DNA of 64,000 nt from Sphingobacterium micropteri (GCF_014692515.1 NZ_JACOIK010000003.1:335822-399821); one strand, 5' to 3'; shown: positions 36,199-45,219, counted from the stretch's first letter. Notes: generated by a model from the letters alone, not told the origin. Numbers and translations are program-made.

Positions 36199-36717
36199 AT
36201 GAAAAGGATATTAACACACGTACAAATTATAGTGGTCAAAGGTTTAATTGGGATTTTATATAGTTGCGGTACCAATAATAACTTGGCCAAAGTACCACCT
36301 GTTAAGCGTCATGAGATAATTAATGGTGGTGGCTATGAACAAAAAGGATACGGCCAACCGAACGAAGAAGACATAAGAATTTTCGGACAGGTAATGACAT
36401 ACGATAATCGTGTAGCTGCAGGTGCATCGATTTATCTCGTAAGTCAGGAACAAGATACACTTGCAACGGCGAAAACGGACAGCGAAGGTAAATTTGATAT
36501 CACACTACAAACTGATGTGTTTCATGGACAGTTAATCGCTAGCGGCAACGTGTCCTATTTCGCCATTCCCAACTTAAGTTTGGGTGTATACGCGCGAGAA
36601 TTCAATTTCAAGATCCGTATGGCATTAGAACCCGTCATGGATTATGAATATATGGAACTGAACAATAAACAACGTCGCGAGATTGAGAAACTTCATAAAA
36701 AACGTAAAGTAGAATAA
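36199..36717 (+). CDS. Lipoprotein with carboxypeptidase-regulatory-like domain
   Basis: 172 residues. A hydrophobic start ending in LIGILYSCG (lipobox Cys at about 23) suggests a lipoprotein. Residues about 60-150 look like a transthyretin/carboxypeptidase-regulatory beta sandwich (IRIFGQVMTYDNRVAAGASI, TAKTDSEGKFDITLQ). Charged C-terminal tail. Function unknown. Confidence 0.65.
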   Translation: MKRILTHVQIIVVKGLIGILYSCGTNNNLAKVPPVKRHEIINGGGYEQKGYGQPNEEDIRIFGQVMTYDNRVAAGASIYLVSQEQDTLATAKTDSEGKFDITLQTDVFHGQLIASGNVSYFAIPNLSLGVYAREFNFKIRMALEPVMDYEYMELNNKQRREIEKLHKKRKVE

Positions 36718-36740
36718 TACGGATCTCCACGGAATAATTA

Positions 36741-36799
36741 ATCTACGCGGGTAAAGATATCAAATGCCATCGTTGCCTTGGCTACGCACATCTTTCCTT
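36741..36799 (-). pseudogene. Fossil fragment of the NTF2-like gene
   Basis: About 58 bp match the KVCVAKATMAFDNFTRVD-coding part of the NTF2-like copies (compare 38520-38580) with a few changes. No flanking repeat parts survive. Confidence 0.75.
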
Positions 36800-36904
36800 A
36801 GGGCACGTAATCTGGTCAATATGGATTTTGCGGCGCTATGTCAAGAGAATTTGTGGTTACTTATAAATTTCTTATATTTATCGATAATCAATACTAACTA
36901 TCTC

Positions 36905-38155
36905 ATGACAGATAAAGATTCAAGTCAAACTATTACGTATTCCGTCGCTTATCGTGTCGCTTTAATTTGCCTGTTTATTACCATAATAGCGGTAATAACC
37001 TTGTTGCTTATACCACTACTTGGGTATCCACTTCCTATACCAAGAGGTTCGGAATTGGTAGCCATTTTGCTTGTAGTCATACTATATAAATTTTTCAACT
37101 ACACCCGTTATGTTTTCCGTTGGAGCGCCGTGCTATATCGAAACGGGATCGACGTTTTCGATCCGAAGCGCGGAAAACTATCCTATCGTTGGGAAAGAGA
37201 TCTGGTGAGCATTAGAGATTTCAATCTGAATCTACTCGTCATCTTTTCTGGAGAAGATAATAAAAAGCGAGATTATTCTTATAAAATTAGTAAATGGATA
37301 AGCAGTCAACGGTTAATTGTCCAATCCAATATAGAATATGCCAAGAATGGGAAGAACGAAAAACTCAGGATCAGTGTGCAACAGCGGAAAGAGGTTATGG
37401 ACGAGACACAGCAGATGTTTGATGATTTTCTTAAAAAGCATAAGTATAATCTGCCCTTTCTCGCCTATTGTCTTTCGTTGGGCACGACGGGTCTCACATG
37501 TGTCTATACCCTAATCGATATTTTATATTTTAAATTGTGGGTTGCCGTTGTTTTATGTGTAGCGGTAGCGCTGCAAATTACGCTCGTTATCCAATACAGC
37601 AGGCTGTTTGCCCAGAAGCCACTATTAAAGCTTTGGGGTGCAACATTTGTGTCCGTAGCTGTGTTTACGTTCATTATGTTTGATAATGTGCATGCCGAGC
37701 GTGAATGGTTCTTTTTCCAGTGGGGTATTGTGTTTGGGTTGGTCGTTACACTATTTATTGTCGGTTTTGTACTGTATCACGGTAAATATATATCCAACAT
37801 ATACAATTGGATACTATGTTTAGCTGTATTTGTATTATTCAGTTTATACTGTACTTCTGCTTTAAAGCTTGCCAATATGTTTGATGCCGGAGAAACTTTG
37901 CGATGGGAGCAGGGTACGACACGTTCGGTATGGCCTATTCCTATTATTATACCCGGAAATGATCCTGATTATATCAAATTTGATAATACTGTTTGGGGAG
38001 TGAGAGGCATGGGGTTGTTCTTTTCCGATGAGATTAAAGAAAGTACCGACGATGCTCGGGTCGAGATACGGATATTTAAGGGGAGGCTTGGCGTACCGTG
38101 GTTTTATAAGAATTACCACGAAGATCAGAGCGATGATGCAAGGTTAATAAAGTAA
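36905..38155 (+). CDS. Polytopic membrane protein of unknown function
   Basis: Start at MTDKDSSQTITYSVAYRVAL (36905); upstream codons of the open frame lie in the NTF2 fossil. 416 residues: two N-terminal helices (about 15-65), a cytoplasmic basic region (about 75-185), about six further helices (185-330), then a C-terminal globular tail with no clear motif. I do not recognise the family. Confidence 0.7.
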   Translation: MTDKDSSQTITYSVAYRVALICLFITIIAVITLLLIPLLGYPLPIPRGSELVAILLVVILYKFFNYTRYVFRWSAVLYRNGIDVFDPKRGKLSYRWERDLVSIRDFNLNLLVIFSGEDNKKRDYSYKISKWISSQRLIVQSNIEYAKNGKNEKLRISVQQRKEVMDETQQMFDDFLKKHKYNLPFLAYCLSLGTTGLTCVYTLIDILYFKLWVAVVLCVAVALQITLVIQYSRLFAQKPLLKLWGATFVSVAVFTFIMFDNVHAEREWFFFQWGIVFGLVVTLFIVGFVLYHGKYISNIYNWILCLAVFVLFSLYCTSALKLANMFDAGETLRWEQGTTRSVWPIPIIIPGNDPDYIKFDNTVWGVRGMGLFFSDEIKESTDDARVEIRIFKGRLGVPWFYKNYHEDQSDDARLIK

Positions 38156-38359
38156 TATTATGCATAGGGCAATCATACGAGGAAATGGCCTGTTTCCAAG
38201 CAAATGGTTAATAGCCTGGGAGGCTCTTGTCGTATAGGCGGAGACGGATATTTTTCGCGCAGAGTGCGCGGCATAGTATCAGGAACTTGCGAAAGGGAAA
38301 TATAAATATGACTGCTTATTTTTTATACACACTCCCTTGGGTATAAGCTTGGAAAAAAT

Positions 38360-38383
38360 CAAAGCCTGCGGATGCAGGCTTTG
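38360..38383 (-). terminator. GCAGGC hairpin, repeat A copy 4
   Basis: CAAAGCCTGC/GCAGGCTTTG, downstream of NTF2-like copy 3. The 200 bp to its left (38156-38359) hold no gene I can see. Confidence 0.75.
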
Positions 38384-38452
38384 CTAACTAAACTAAACAT
38401 TGGGAATTATCTCACGACATGTCCCACTATTGAAACAAAAATTTAAAGCCTT

Positions 38453-38878
38453 TTACGGATAAGTCGTTTCCACCTTGCTCACCTTCCAGCCGTCCTTTCC
38501 CTGGTTCAAGGTGATATAATCTACGCGGGTGAAGTTATCAAATGCCATTGTTGCCTTGGCTACGCATACCTTTCCATCCTGCGATAGGATCTCATAGCTG
38601 CTTTTGCAGTCATATTTGTTACCCTTGTTGGCCTTCAGGTGTTTGATGTATTCCTTTTTGCCCGCACGGTCGTTGTTGTTCACGTTGCGGTACTGGAAAT
38701 CATCTGCAAAAAGGAACTTGTTCAGGTCGATGCTACCTACGGTAACAGCATCCACATAGGAGCCTATTACCATGTCCGATTCCACGTTTTTCAAAGGATT
38801 GGCTTTTTCAGAGGCAAAGGAGCTTAGGGATGTTACCATGATCAAGGCTGCTGCGATAGTTTTCAATGTCGTTTTCAT
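38453..38878 (-). CDS. Exported NTF2-like protein, copy 3
   Basis: 141 residues from MKTTLKTIAA (38878). Nearly identical to copy 1, with FQYRNVNNN instead of FQYSNVNNN and KHLKANKG instead of KYLKANKG. Confidence 0.82.
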   Translation of the reverse strand: MKTTLKTIAAALIMVTSLSSFASEKANPLKNVESDMVIGSYVDAVTVGSIDLNKFLFADDFQYRNVNNNDRAGKKEYIKHLKANKGNKYDCKSSYEILSQDGKVCVAKATMAFDNFTRVDYITLNQGKDGWKVSKVETTYP

Positions 38879-38935
38879 ATCTGTAGTTTTTAATGTGATG
38901 TGTATATTATTTTCTCTATTTCTTATTTGATACTT

Positions 38936-39001
38936 CAAAGGTAGGGTGGTGGGCAGATTTACCGAATAACGATTAGACCAAGCTCCGGCATTTCTCGGTA
39001 A
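38936..39001 (-). promoter_or_regulatory. Promoter and inverted repeat upstream of NTF2-like copy 3
   Basis: TACCTTTG on minus (complement of 38936-38943); TTACCGA 38959-38965 and TCGGTAA 38995-39001. The right flank (39160-39210) carries only a decayed B hairpin (GTTCTGATGAATAGTTCCGG). Confidence 0.62.
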
Positions 39002-39284
39002 CTGCGGTAAAAAAATCGGTGAATGCATTATGCCGATATCTACTTGTTTGTTCATGCCAAAAGGATTGCAAGCCAGTTGCCAAAGTGCTCAATGTATTGT
39101 TTTAAAGGTATTTGTGTTTTTAGGGGAGATTTACGGATGTTCACCGGCGGACAGCTGGTGTCCGGTAATGAACAAAAGTTCTGATGAATAGTTCCGGATT
39201 TTTAAAATAGATAACCGAGCCTAGGAAGAGTTACGGTTTCGATTTATCGATATAAATCGCTATATTAGGAATATAAATCTAAAT

Positions 39285-39632
39285 ATGAATGAAACTCAAA
39301 AGATCCGCATTCCGATTAAACACTATCCAAGGATAGCAGGATTTTCGTTTCCTAAATATGGTCTTCACAATCGTAAAGAAAATTTGCAAATTACCAAAGT
39401 CTCTTGCATACTTCTCTCCATTGGACAGATTTTCGTGATACTATTAGGAGGGATAATTTCTTTGATAGGTTTAATATATAGTATTGGTTGTTTATGCTTG
39501 CTCTATCAGCACTATTCGGGAATCATACACGTCAAGATTATTCGGTGGTTCAATACATCTGTCATCCTTTTAATTATTTCGGTGATATCCGTAATTGTGT
39601 TTAGTGTTACTTTGGATATGCTTAAACAGTAA
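39285..39632 (+). CDS. Small two-helix membrane protein
   Basis: 115 residues: a basic N-terminal region (about 1-40), then two hydrophobic helices (ILLSIGQIFVILLGGIISLI and SVILLIISVISVIVFSV). Unrecognised. A broken duplicate lies at 50577-50816, also just before a NUDIX relic, so the pair was duplicated together. Confidence 0.6.
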   Translation: MNETQKIRIPIKHYPRIAGFSFPKYGLHNRKENLQITKVSCILLSIGQIFVILLGGIISLIGLIYSIGCLCLLYQHYSGIIHVKIIRWFNTSVILLIISVISVIVFSVTLDMLKQ

Positions 39633-39638
39633 AGGAAA

Positions 39639-40019
39639 TCATCGTTCGGCTATTTCCTTTACTACCGGCATATCCGCTTCTGCCCAGTCGTAGTACCTTA
39701 AATCATCATGAGGAACCCAGATGGCTTGTGCGTGTTCGGCAATAGCTAACGAACCTCCTGTCCATCTGCAGATGAAAGGGTAGAGGTAGAGCGAAAATTC
39801 AGGATAATGGTGCTCCACATGGGTGAGCGTCGACCCAACTTCAATTTCTAACCCTAATTCTTCTTTAATCTCCCTTTTCAAGCACTCTTCTTTGCTTTCT
39901 TCACCCTCTATCTTACCGCCGGGGAATTCCCATTTCAGCGGAAGTTTCATAGAAGCAGAGCGTTGACAGATTAATATTTTATTGTTGTGTTCTATAATGG
40001 CACAGGTTACGTGAAGCAT
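39639..40019 (-). CDS. NUDIX hydrolase, MutT-like (intact copy)
   Basis: 126 residues. NUDIX box GGKIEGEESKEECLKREI-KEELGLE fits G-x5-E-x7-REUxEExGU; N-terminus MLHVTCAIIEHNNKILICQR and GKWEFPGGK-like region are typical of MutT/(deoxy)nucleoside-triphosphate pyrophosphohydrolases that clean oxidised nucleotides. This is the only intact one of five related sequences in the window. Confidence 0.9.
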   Translation of the reverse strand: MLHVTCAIIEHNNKILICQRSASMKLPLKWEFPGGKIEGEESKEECLKREIKEELGLEIEVGSTLTHVEHHYPEFSLYLYPFICRWTGGSLAIAEHAQAIWVPHDDLRYYDWAEADMPVVKEIAER

Positions 40020-40282
40020 AATGCTTTAAATATAGCAAAATTCACCTTATTATTAGGCATCGACTGTTGTTACGTAATCACTATTATACATTAACCAACC
40101 TCAAAATTCATATCTGTTTTTGAGAACAACCACAAAATTACCTCTATGTTTTGTACACTGATCTTAACTTTTGTACATCTGTTATGTTTTGATTATCAGT
40201 TTTTTGTGTTTGTTTGTTGTGCTTGCTGGTATAGAAGCCAGCTGATTCCTCAAAACGCGGAACCTTTATCCTATGTTCCTCC

Positions 40283-40600
40283 TCATCGTAGCTTTGCATA
40301 GCCGTCCCAGCTGTCCCGATCGCGCATCATTACGACAAAAACGCAGATTGCCGCATGCTCTTTTGTCAATGGTTCATAACCTTCGGCAATGCTATCCTCA
40401 TCAAGGAATAGTCCGTGCACATCATTCCAAGCAAGCCATTCAATAAGTTTCTCCCGAGGCATAGCGTTTACCTTTGCCAGTAACGCATCTTCCGATAATT
40501 CCATCAGATGGTATCGCCAGTCATTGTCCCGCTGGTCTTCGGGGATGATAGGATAGGGGCGGTGGGCTTAGTAGCATTTCGTAAATTCGATAGTGTTCAT
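40283..40600 (-). CDS. Gene F: unknown small protein, possibly with a premature stop
   Basis: The frame begins MNTIEFTKCY at 40600, 15 bp after gene A's stop, then has TAA (40568-40570), and continues open through RPYPIIPEDQRDNDWRYHLM and ELSEDALLAKVN to the stop at 40283. Either the gene is broken at codon 11 or a 73-residue protein starts at the Met at 40504. Only this cassette copy has it. Acidic, no membrane segment, unrecognised. Confidence 0.5.
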
Positions 40601-40615
40601 AATTTTTCAATCTAT

Positions 40616-40900
40616 TTATTCCTCATCTTCTTGCTCTTGATATATTTGTAAATAATACGCAGCGCCCTCCGGATTCACTGTCCGGTAATAGGCCATCAAC
40701 CGTAAATACAGCTCGTTGCCTATACCATGCCTCGTATAATCCAAGAGGTAGTCGAATGTCAACTCAATCTTGTTCCGATCCGTCTCCTGATTAGCGATAA
40801 TAATATCAACCTCGTTTTCCCAAAAAGGAAGGTTTTGCCGCATTCGCTCATGGAGCGATTCAAACATTCCTCTGATTTTTGTTATAAATTTTTCGTCCAT
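40616..40900 (-). CDS. Gene A: small unknown protein, cassette copy 3
   Basis: 94 residues, mostly helical by eye (MDEKFITKIRGMFESLHERM, NQETDRNKIELTFDYLLDYT) with an acidic end. It starts 3 bp after gene B's stop, so it is the second gene of a B-A operon. Nearly identical to the copy at 60267-60557. No known family recognised. Confidence 0.75.
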   Translation of the reverse strand: MDEKFITKIRGMFESLHERMRQNLPFWENEVDIIIANQETDRNKIELTFDYLLDYTRHGIGNELYLRLMAYYRTVNPEGAAYYLQIYQEQEDEE

Positions 40901-40903
40901 GTC

Positions 40904-41353
40904 TTATTCTGATTTATTTTCCAGTTCACGTACTAAAATGTCAGCCGTGTTACGTACCGATTTTGCAATTGTCTTTACCTGCGGATCTGAGTAAGGAACA
41001 TCGTTAATCTTGGCAATGGCGTCACTCCGAGAAAATCTCAAAATGTTGTGCGGCAAAAACTTTTCATAAGCTACGTGGTCATTCAGGATTTTCATTGCCG
41101 CCAATCTTCTGTTTCCGTCGAGTACGGTAAAAGCATCTTTATCTGGGATTACGAGCAATGGTTCATATTCCGGAATACCAGATGCAAAAATACTCGTTAA
41201 CAAATCCCAAAGCGGATACTCTCGTGAGAGCGCGTTTATCATCTCCTCATCCGATTTAGCATGGGGACGTTGTATGATCCTTGGATTTTCCGTATCAAAA
41301 CGCAAGTTTTCGATTTTAATAAACTGAATAGCTAGTTTAGAATTGGTTGTCAT
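40904..41353 (-). CDS. Gene B: shortened ParB-like protein, cassette copy 3
   Basis: 149 residues. Keeps the ParB/sulfiredoxin-like N-terminal domain (FTVLDGNRRLAAMKILND) and the last 30 residues, but an in-frame loss of 207 codons relative to the 60,561-61,631 copy removes the middle. The joint lies at NDVPYSD, where the long copy has NEVP in both the left and right flanks, so slip between short direct repeats is likely. It could still be translated as a mini-protein. Confidence 0.75.
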   Translation of the reverse strand: MTTNSKLAIQFIKIENLRFDTENPRIIQRPHAKSDEEMINALSREYPLWDLLTSIFASGIPEYEPLLVIPDKDAFTVLDGNRRLAAMKILNDHVAYEKFLPHNILRFSRSDAIAKINDVPYSDPQVKTIAKSVRNTADILVRELENKSE

Positions 41354-41437
41354 AACTTTATATTTGGTACATACAAAGATATTAAAAGTTCACTTATATC
41401 CTATTGTTTTCTCCTGCAAAAATTTCGAGTTTGCGGT
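41354..41437. promoter_or_regulatory. Divergent promoter region of genes B and C
   Basis: For B (minus): TATCTTTG (complement of 41374-41381). For C (plus): TTG at 41404-41406, 19-bp spacer, CGAGTTTG at 41426-41433, only 4 nt before the ATG, so C mRNA should have almost no leader. Confidence 0.55.
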
Positions 41438-41656
41438 ATGGATATCAAAGACCGTGTGGGGCAGCGTTTGAAAGCATTGCGTAAAGAAAGGGAAATGACA
41501 CAAGAAAAGCTCTCGTTCGAGAGCGACGTGGACAAAACCTATATCAGCGAGGTTGAAAATGGCAAACGAAACATCTCCATGGTCAATCTCGAGAAGCTGG
41601 TTTTAACCATCGGCTACAGTTTGAAAGAATTTTTCGACGATGAGAGTTTCCGTTAG
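41438..41656 (+). CDS. Gene C: small XRE-type regulator, cassette copy 3
   Basis: 72 residues, a single Cro/C1 HTH (VGQRLKALRKEREMTQEKLS, YISEVENGKRNISMVNLEKL) as in controller proteins of restriction-modification systems. Divergent from B-A, so it probably controls that operon. Between this and the 61,716 copy, a block of about 90 bp differs almost only at synonymous sites, evidence that the protein is under selection. Confidence 0.88.
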   Translation: MDIKDRVGQRLKALRKEREMTQEKLSFESDVDKTYISEVENGKRNISMVNLEKLVLTIGYSLKEFFDDESFR

Positions 41657-41727
41657 AGCTTGACACACAGCTGTCCAATGATTCGTCAACTTATAAGAAC
41701 AATAGGAAGAAATTTTCATAGATGTCT

Positions 41728-42561
41728 TTAAGAGACACGTCGAGCAAATTCTAAAACAGCCGGTAATAGCGCTGTTGTTTTCGTGGTATTGGCTTCGGAA
41801 TGTCTATTGTTGGTCGTTTCCGTAAATCCCCACCAGTCATTAAAGCGGTAGAACACCCTAACTTCGAAGCATCTCAAAAACTGTATGATCGGAGTAGCGT
41901 AATCATTTCCAAAGGCCTCAATCAGTTCAGGGAAAAACGACAGGTAGTTATCGGCATAAAACATCGTATGCCTTTCTTCCTGACCATATTTGAGTAGCAT
42001 ATACCAGATAATATGGTTTCCCATGCCAGTTGCTCGATCAGGATATCCATCAAATTGCCAGGTATCAAAATCCCACACATGGGCATACATAATCTTGGCA
42101 AAAAGCGCGCTTCGGTCCGTTCGTAATTTTTGCCCCTTTATGGTGGGACTTAACGCGTTGTTTCTTTTTTTTATGAGTCCCGCCAAGGTACAAACCTGTC
42201 GCGCAGCATATATCGATATAATTTCATTTTCCCTGAAACTCTTGGTAATTCCTAGTTCAATGGCTTCGTCCGGAATAGCTCCATGATCGTATAACTCTCT
42301 AACGAACTTCAAAGGAAGGTTACCTTTGGGTGTGAGCTTCAGGCTTTTTTCACGAGCAACTATCGTCAGTAAATCTTCACATAGCCTAAAGAAAGGCAGC
42401 TTGTCCAGCACCTCCACTGGAATATGCTTTCTGATTTTCAGTGGTGAAGTCTGTGCAAAAGGAAATATCTGTAGCGCCAGTAAATCCCGATAGGAGAGTC
42501 CTAATAAGTTCTCATCAGGTGTATCATCGAATTCACTCAAATCGTTGGGATCAATAATCAT
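41728..42561 (-). CDS. Gene D: unknown protein, cassette copy 3
   Basis: 277 residues, soluble. A region LKLTPKGNLPLKFVRELYDH (about 93-112) and SPTIKGQKLRTD look like two winged-helix-type units, followed by an aromatic-rich C-terminal half (WQFDGYPD, NHIIWYML, RFNDWWGFTET). I know similar LTxKGNLP stretches in uncharacterised bacterial proteins but cannot assign a function. Intact here and at 62011-62844, broken at 33202-33805. Divergent from XRE gene E. Confidence 0.8.
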   Translation of the reverse strand: MIIDPNDLSEFDDTPDENLLGLSYRDLLALQIFPFAQTSPLKIRKHIPVEVLDKLPFFRLCEDLLTIVAREKSLKLTPKGNLPLKFVRELYDHGAIPDEAIELGITKSFRENEIISIYAARQVCTLAGLIKKRNNALSPTIKGQKLRTDRSALFAKIMYAHVWDFDTWQFDGYPDRATGMGNHIIWYMLLKYGQEERHTMFYADNYLSFFPELIEAFGNDYATPIIQFLRCFEVRVFYRFNDWWGFTETTNNRHSEANTTKTTALLPAVLEFARRVS

Positions 42562-42616
42562 AGTTCAAATGTATATTATTTTATGTTTCCCTGTTTACAT
42601 TTTTTAAATTCGTCCC
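42562..42616. promoter_or_regulatory. Divergent promoter region of genes D and E
   Basis: For D (minus): TACATTTG (complement of 42566-42573) ends only 4 nt before D's ATG, predicting a leaderless mRNA. Gene E's ATG sits in the palindrome CCCATGGG. The 55-bp region is identical or nearly so in copies 2, 3 and 4. Confidence 0.6.
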
Positions 42617-42883
42617 ATGGGAACAATTGGGAATGCTTTACAAGAGCTTCGTTTAGAGTTGGGGCTTAGCGCCACTGAAGCCGCAGCAGGAGCTGGAACC
42701 ACGGTGTCTACCTACCTTAAGATAGAGCGTGACCGGCGTGAAGTAAGTTTCATTATGATGGTTCGCCTCTGTCGGTTCTATAACCTCGATATTTACGAAT
42801 TTATAGACAGAATAGACTCCTATGAGTTGGAGCGCCCCGACCTATCAGTCATACGCGTTTTGGAAAAAAGAAACAAGTCGTAG
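42617..42883 (+). CDS. Gene E: XRE-type HTH regulator, cassette copy 3
   Basis: 88 residues, as copy 2 except for a variant first helix (LQELRLELGLSATEA). Likely autoregulator and controller of D. A GCCTG/CAGGC hairpin follows at 42902-42917. Confidence 0.85.
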   Translation: MGTIGNALQELRLELGLSATEAAAGAGTTVSTYLKIERDRREVSFIMMVRLCRFYNLDIYEFIDRIDSYELERPDLSVIRVLEKRNKS

Positions 42884-43050
42884 ATTATTATATACATCAA
42901 TGCCTGTGCATGCAGGCGGTTTGCTACCAGAAGTTCTAGAAAAAAACGACAATAAATCGCCCGGCTAATTACCGGTTTCCAGTTAGATCTTCACGTTTTT
43001 GTTACTCTACAGTGGACAGGTTTTTTGAATATATCCATTATTTTTATTGG

Positions 43051-43725
43051 ATGAGATTATTATTCTTAACCTTAATCGGTGTATTTCTAACATCGTGCTC
43101 TTTTGCACAAAAAGACCCACAGGGCTGGCTTATGTATTTTGGCCAAACTAAAATAAAAGAGACTAAATTTGCGATCCATCATGAACTCCAGTTAAGGGAC
43201 CATCAGTTGATGGGGGATCACAACCAAACGCTTCTTCGTGTGGGACTGCAGTATCGAGTCAAACCCTACCTATTAACGACAATGGGCTACGGGTTTATAT
43301 ATAGCGAACTGCCTGGAAGCCCGAATGAACCTTTTCATGAAAACAGAATTTATCAGGAAGCGCTTTTTTCACATCATTTGATGCGCAGTAACATTAGACA
43401 TCGGATTCGGCTGGAGGAACGTTTTGTAGAAAATAAGGACTTCTCAGGACGTTTTCGCTATTGCCTCTTTGCTGATATTCCATTTACACAGTATGGGATG
43501 GGGGCAAAGGGATGGTACGCTGCACTATACAATGAGATCTTCCTAAACCTATCGGACGATGGCACTATGGATTTTTTTGACAGAAACCGAGCATATCTTG
43601 GTATAGGTTATAGAATATCTGATGCTGTAGGAGTGCAGATGGGATATATGTACCAAAACATAGGAAAAGCAAGGGGAACGAATCACGCGATGTTGTCGGT
43701 GCATCACCAGCTCAAATGGAAATAA
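43051..43725 (+). CDS. DUF2490 family outer-membrane protein
   Basis: Start at MRLLFLTLIGVFLTSCSFAQ (43051) with a signal peptide; 224 residues. WLMYFGQTKIKETKFAIHHE, then RIRLEERFVENKDFSGRFRY and a C-terminal strand ending in LKWK fit the DUF2490 small beta barrel. Role unknown. Confidence 0.8.
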   Translation: MRLLFLTLIGVFLTSCSFAQKDPQGWLMYFGQTKIKETKFAIHHELQLRDHQLMGDHNQTLLRVGLQYRVKPYLLTTMGYGFIYSELPGSPNEPFHENRIYQEALFSHHLMRSNIRHRIRLEERFVENKDFSGRFRYCLFADIPFTQYGMGAKGWYAALYNEIFLNLSDDGTMDFFDRNRAYLGIGYRISDAVGVQMGYMYQNIGKARGTNHAMLSVHHQLKWK

Positions 43726-43765
43726 GGATCCCTGCGGACCAAATATATCCAGCCCTCCTTGCCTT

Positions 43766-43935
43766 ATAAATTGATGGATAATTCTGAAGGAAACCTCACT
43801 TCATCAAAATGGGCAAAGATGACAAAAGTTTCTGCCGATAGGGCTCTGCCTGATATTACAGATTTGGTCAATAAAGGTGTTTTATCTAAGAAAGATTCAG
43901 TGATAGAAGTGCCCATTATGAGTTAAATTGGTAAC
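43766..43935 (+). pseudogene. C-terminal relic of the Fic gene
   Basis: Matches 25787-25950 of the intact Fic gene (GNLTSSKWAKMTKVSAD, ITDLVNKGVLSKKDS) with a late frameshift; the Fic catalytic domain is absent. The rest of the 43726-44062 gap holds nothing else I recognise. Confidence 0.8.
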
Positions 43936-44062
43936 GTCTTTCATTCGGGGGGCATCTCACGAGATGTTCCGTATGGAAACAAATTTCTTGACCTATGAAA
44001 AGTTATACAGCCGCAGGAATCGTTAACTTTGGATCGATCCTAGAATATTTAAACTAGATGCG

Positions 44063-44440
44063 ATGCTTAAAATAAATGTAAAAACAGACTGTGGACATTC
44101 TCCAAAACGCACGTTTCTCCGAGATTTTAATATAGCTTTCGGAAAGGGAGATGCTACTTTTATTATTGCCCAAGTGACAGATGACATCGTTTGGGAGATG
44201 ATGGGCGAACGAACTATTGAAGGAAAAGACAGCTTCTCCAAAGCGATCAACGAGATGAAAGAGAAAGAGGTGGCCGAAATAACTATAGAGAAAGTGGTGA
44301 CGCACGGCAAAGAAGGCGCCGTGAGCGGTATCATGAAAATGAAAGACGGCAACCAGTTTGCTTTTGCAGATTTTTATGAATTCAAAAATACGACGAGCAC
44401 AACTATTAAGACGATGACTTCATATGTGATCGAAATATAA
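44063..44440 (+). CDS. SnoaL/NTF2-like small protein, copy 1
   Basis: 125 residues, no signal peptide. FLRDFNIAFGKGDATFIIAQ, VTDDIVWEMMGERTIEGKDS and FADFYEFKNTTSTTIKTMTSY fit cytoplasmic SnoaL-like ketosteroid-isomerase-fold proteins. Paralogue at 51199-51594. Both lie close to NTF2-like exported copies. Confidence 0.82.
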   Translation: MLKINVKTDCGHSPKRTFLRDFNIAFGKGDATFIIAQVTDDIVWEMMGERTIEGKDSFSKAINEMKEKEVAEITIEKVVTHGKEGAVSGIMKMKDGNQFAFADFYEFKNTTSTTIKTMTSYVIEI

Positions 44441-44443
44441 TCG

Positions 44444-44713
44444 TTAGTACACATCTAATACGACGATTTCATTTCTGCTACCGAGCGTCAATTTCTTTGT
44501 TTCCACATTATAAGAGTAGGTTTGGTTTTTCGTATTGAAGACAAGGTCGATACCGTCTTCGCATAGGAGACCATTATCATTAATCGTCAAACGGTCTTTT
44601 AAAAAGATGAATGAATCATCCATATGGCAATTTCGCCAGGGATAATATATGAAGTTGTCCTGGAAATATATTCGTAATAGGATACGAATATAACAAAAAA
44701 CCAAAGCCTGCAT
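44444..44713 (-). pseudogene. 5'-truncated fragment of an unknown protein
   Basis: An open frame of 89 codons that begins inside the A hairpin; the useful part is SFIFLKDRLTINDNGLLCED and NTKNQTYSYNVETKKLTLGS. Probably the C-terminus of an exported beta-rich protein cut by the repeat unit. Confidence 0.4.
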
Positions 44714-44725
44714 CCGCAGGCTTTG
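44702..44725 (-). terminator. GCAGGC hairpin, repeat A copy 5
   Basis: CAAAGCCTGC/GCAGGCTTTG with a TCC-type loop; downstream of NTF2-like copy 4. Confidence 0.75.
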
Positions 44726-44784
44726 CTAACTAAACTAAACATCGGGAATTATCTCACGACATGTCCCACTATTGAAACAAAAAT

Positions 44785-45219
44785 CTAAATCTTCTCTGGA
44801 TACGTCGTTTCCACCTTGCTCACCTTCCAGCCGTCCTTTCCCTGGTTCAAGGTGATATAATCTACGCGGGTAAAGTTATCGAATGCCATTGTTGCTTTGG
44901 CTACGCATACCTTGCCATCCTGCGATAGGATCTCGTAGCTGCTTTCGCAGTCATATTGCATTCCCTTGTTGGCCTTCAGGTGTTTGATGTATTCCTTTTT
45001 GCCAGCGCGGTCGTTGTTGTTTACGTTGCTGTACTGGAAATCGTCTGCAAAAAGGAATTTGTTCAGGTCGATGCTACCCACGGTAACAGCTTCCATATAG
45101 GAGCCAATTATCATGTCCGATTCCACATTTTTCAAAGGATTGGCTTTTTCCGAAGCAAAGGAGCTTAGGGATGTAACCATGATCAAAGCTGCTGCGATAG
45201 TTTTCAATGTCGTTCTCAT
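44785..45219 (-). CDS. Exported NTF2-like protein, copy 4
   Basis: 144 residues from MRTTLKTIAA (45219). Ends TTYPEKI because the usual stop is altered, giving three extra residues. Has YMEAVTVGS and KGMQYDCESSYEIL variants shared with copy 2, so it looks mosaic between copies. Confidence 0.82.
   Translation of the reverse strand: MRTTLKTIAAALIMVTSLSSFASEKANPLKNVESDMIIGSYMEAVTVGSIDLNKFLFADDFQYSNVNNNDRAGKKEYIKHLKANKGMQYDCESSYEILSQDGKVCVAKATMAFDNFTRVDYITLNQGKDGWKVSKVETTYPEKI

Larger units (their letters stand above)
40283..42917. repeat. Cassette copy 3 (F, A, shortened B, C, D, E)
   Basis: Gene order F-A-B (minus), C (plus), D (minus), E (plus). It lacks the HipA-like pair: similarity ends in the hairpin at about 42975. 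Confidence 0.85.
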
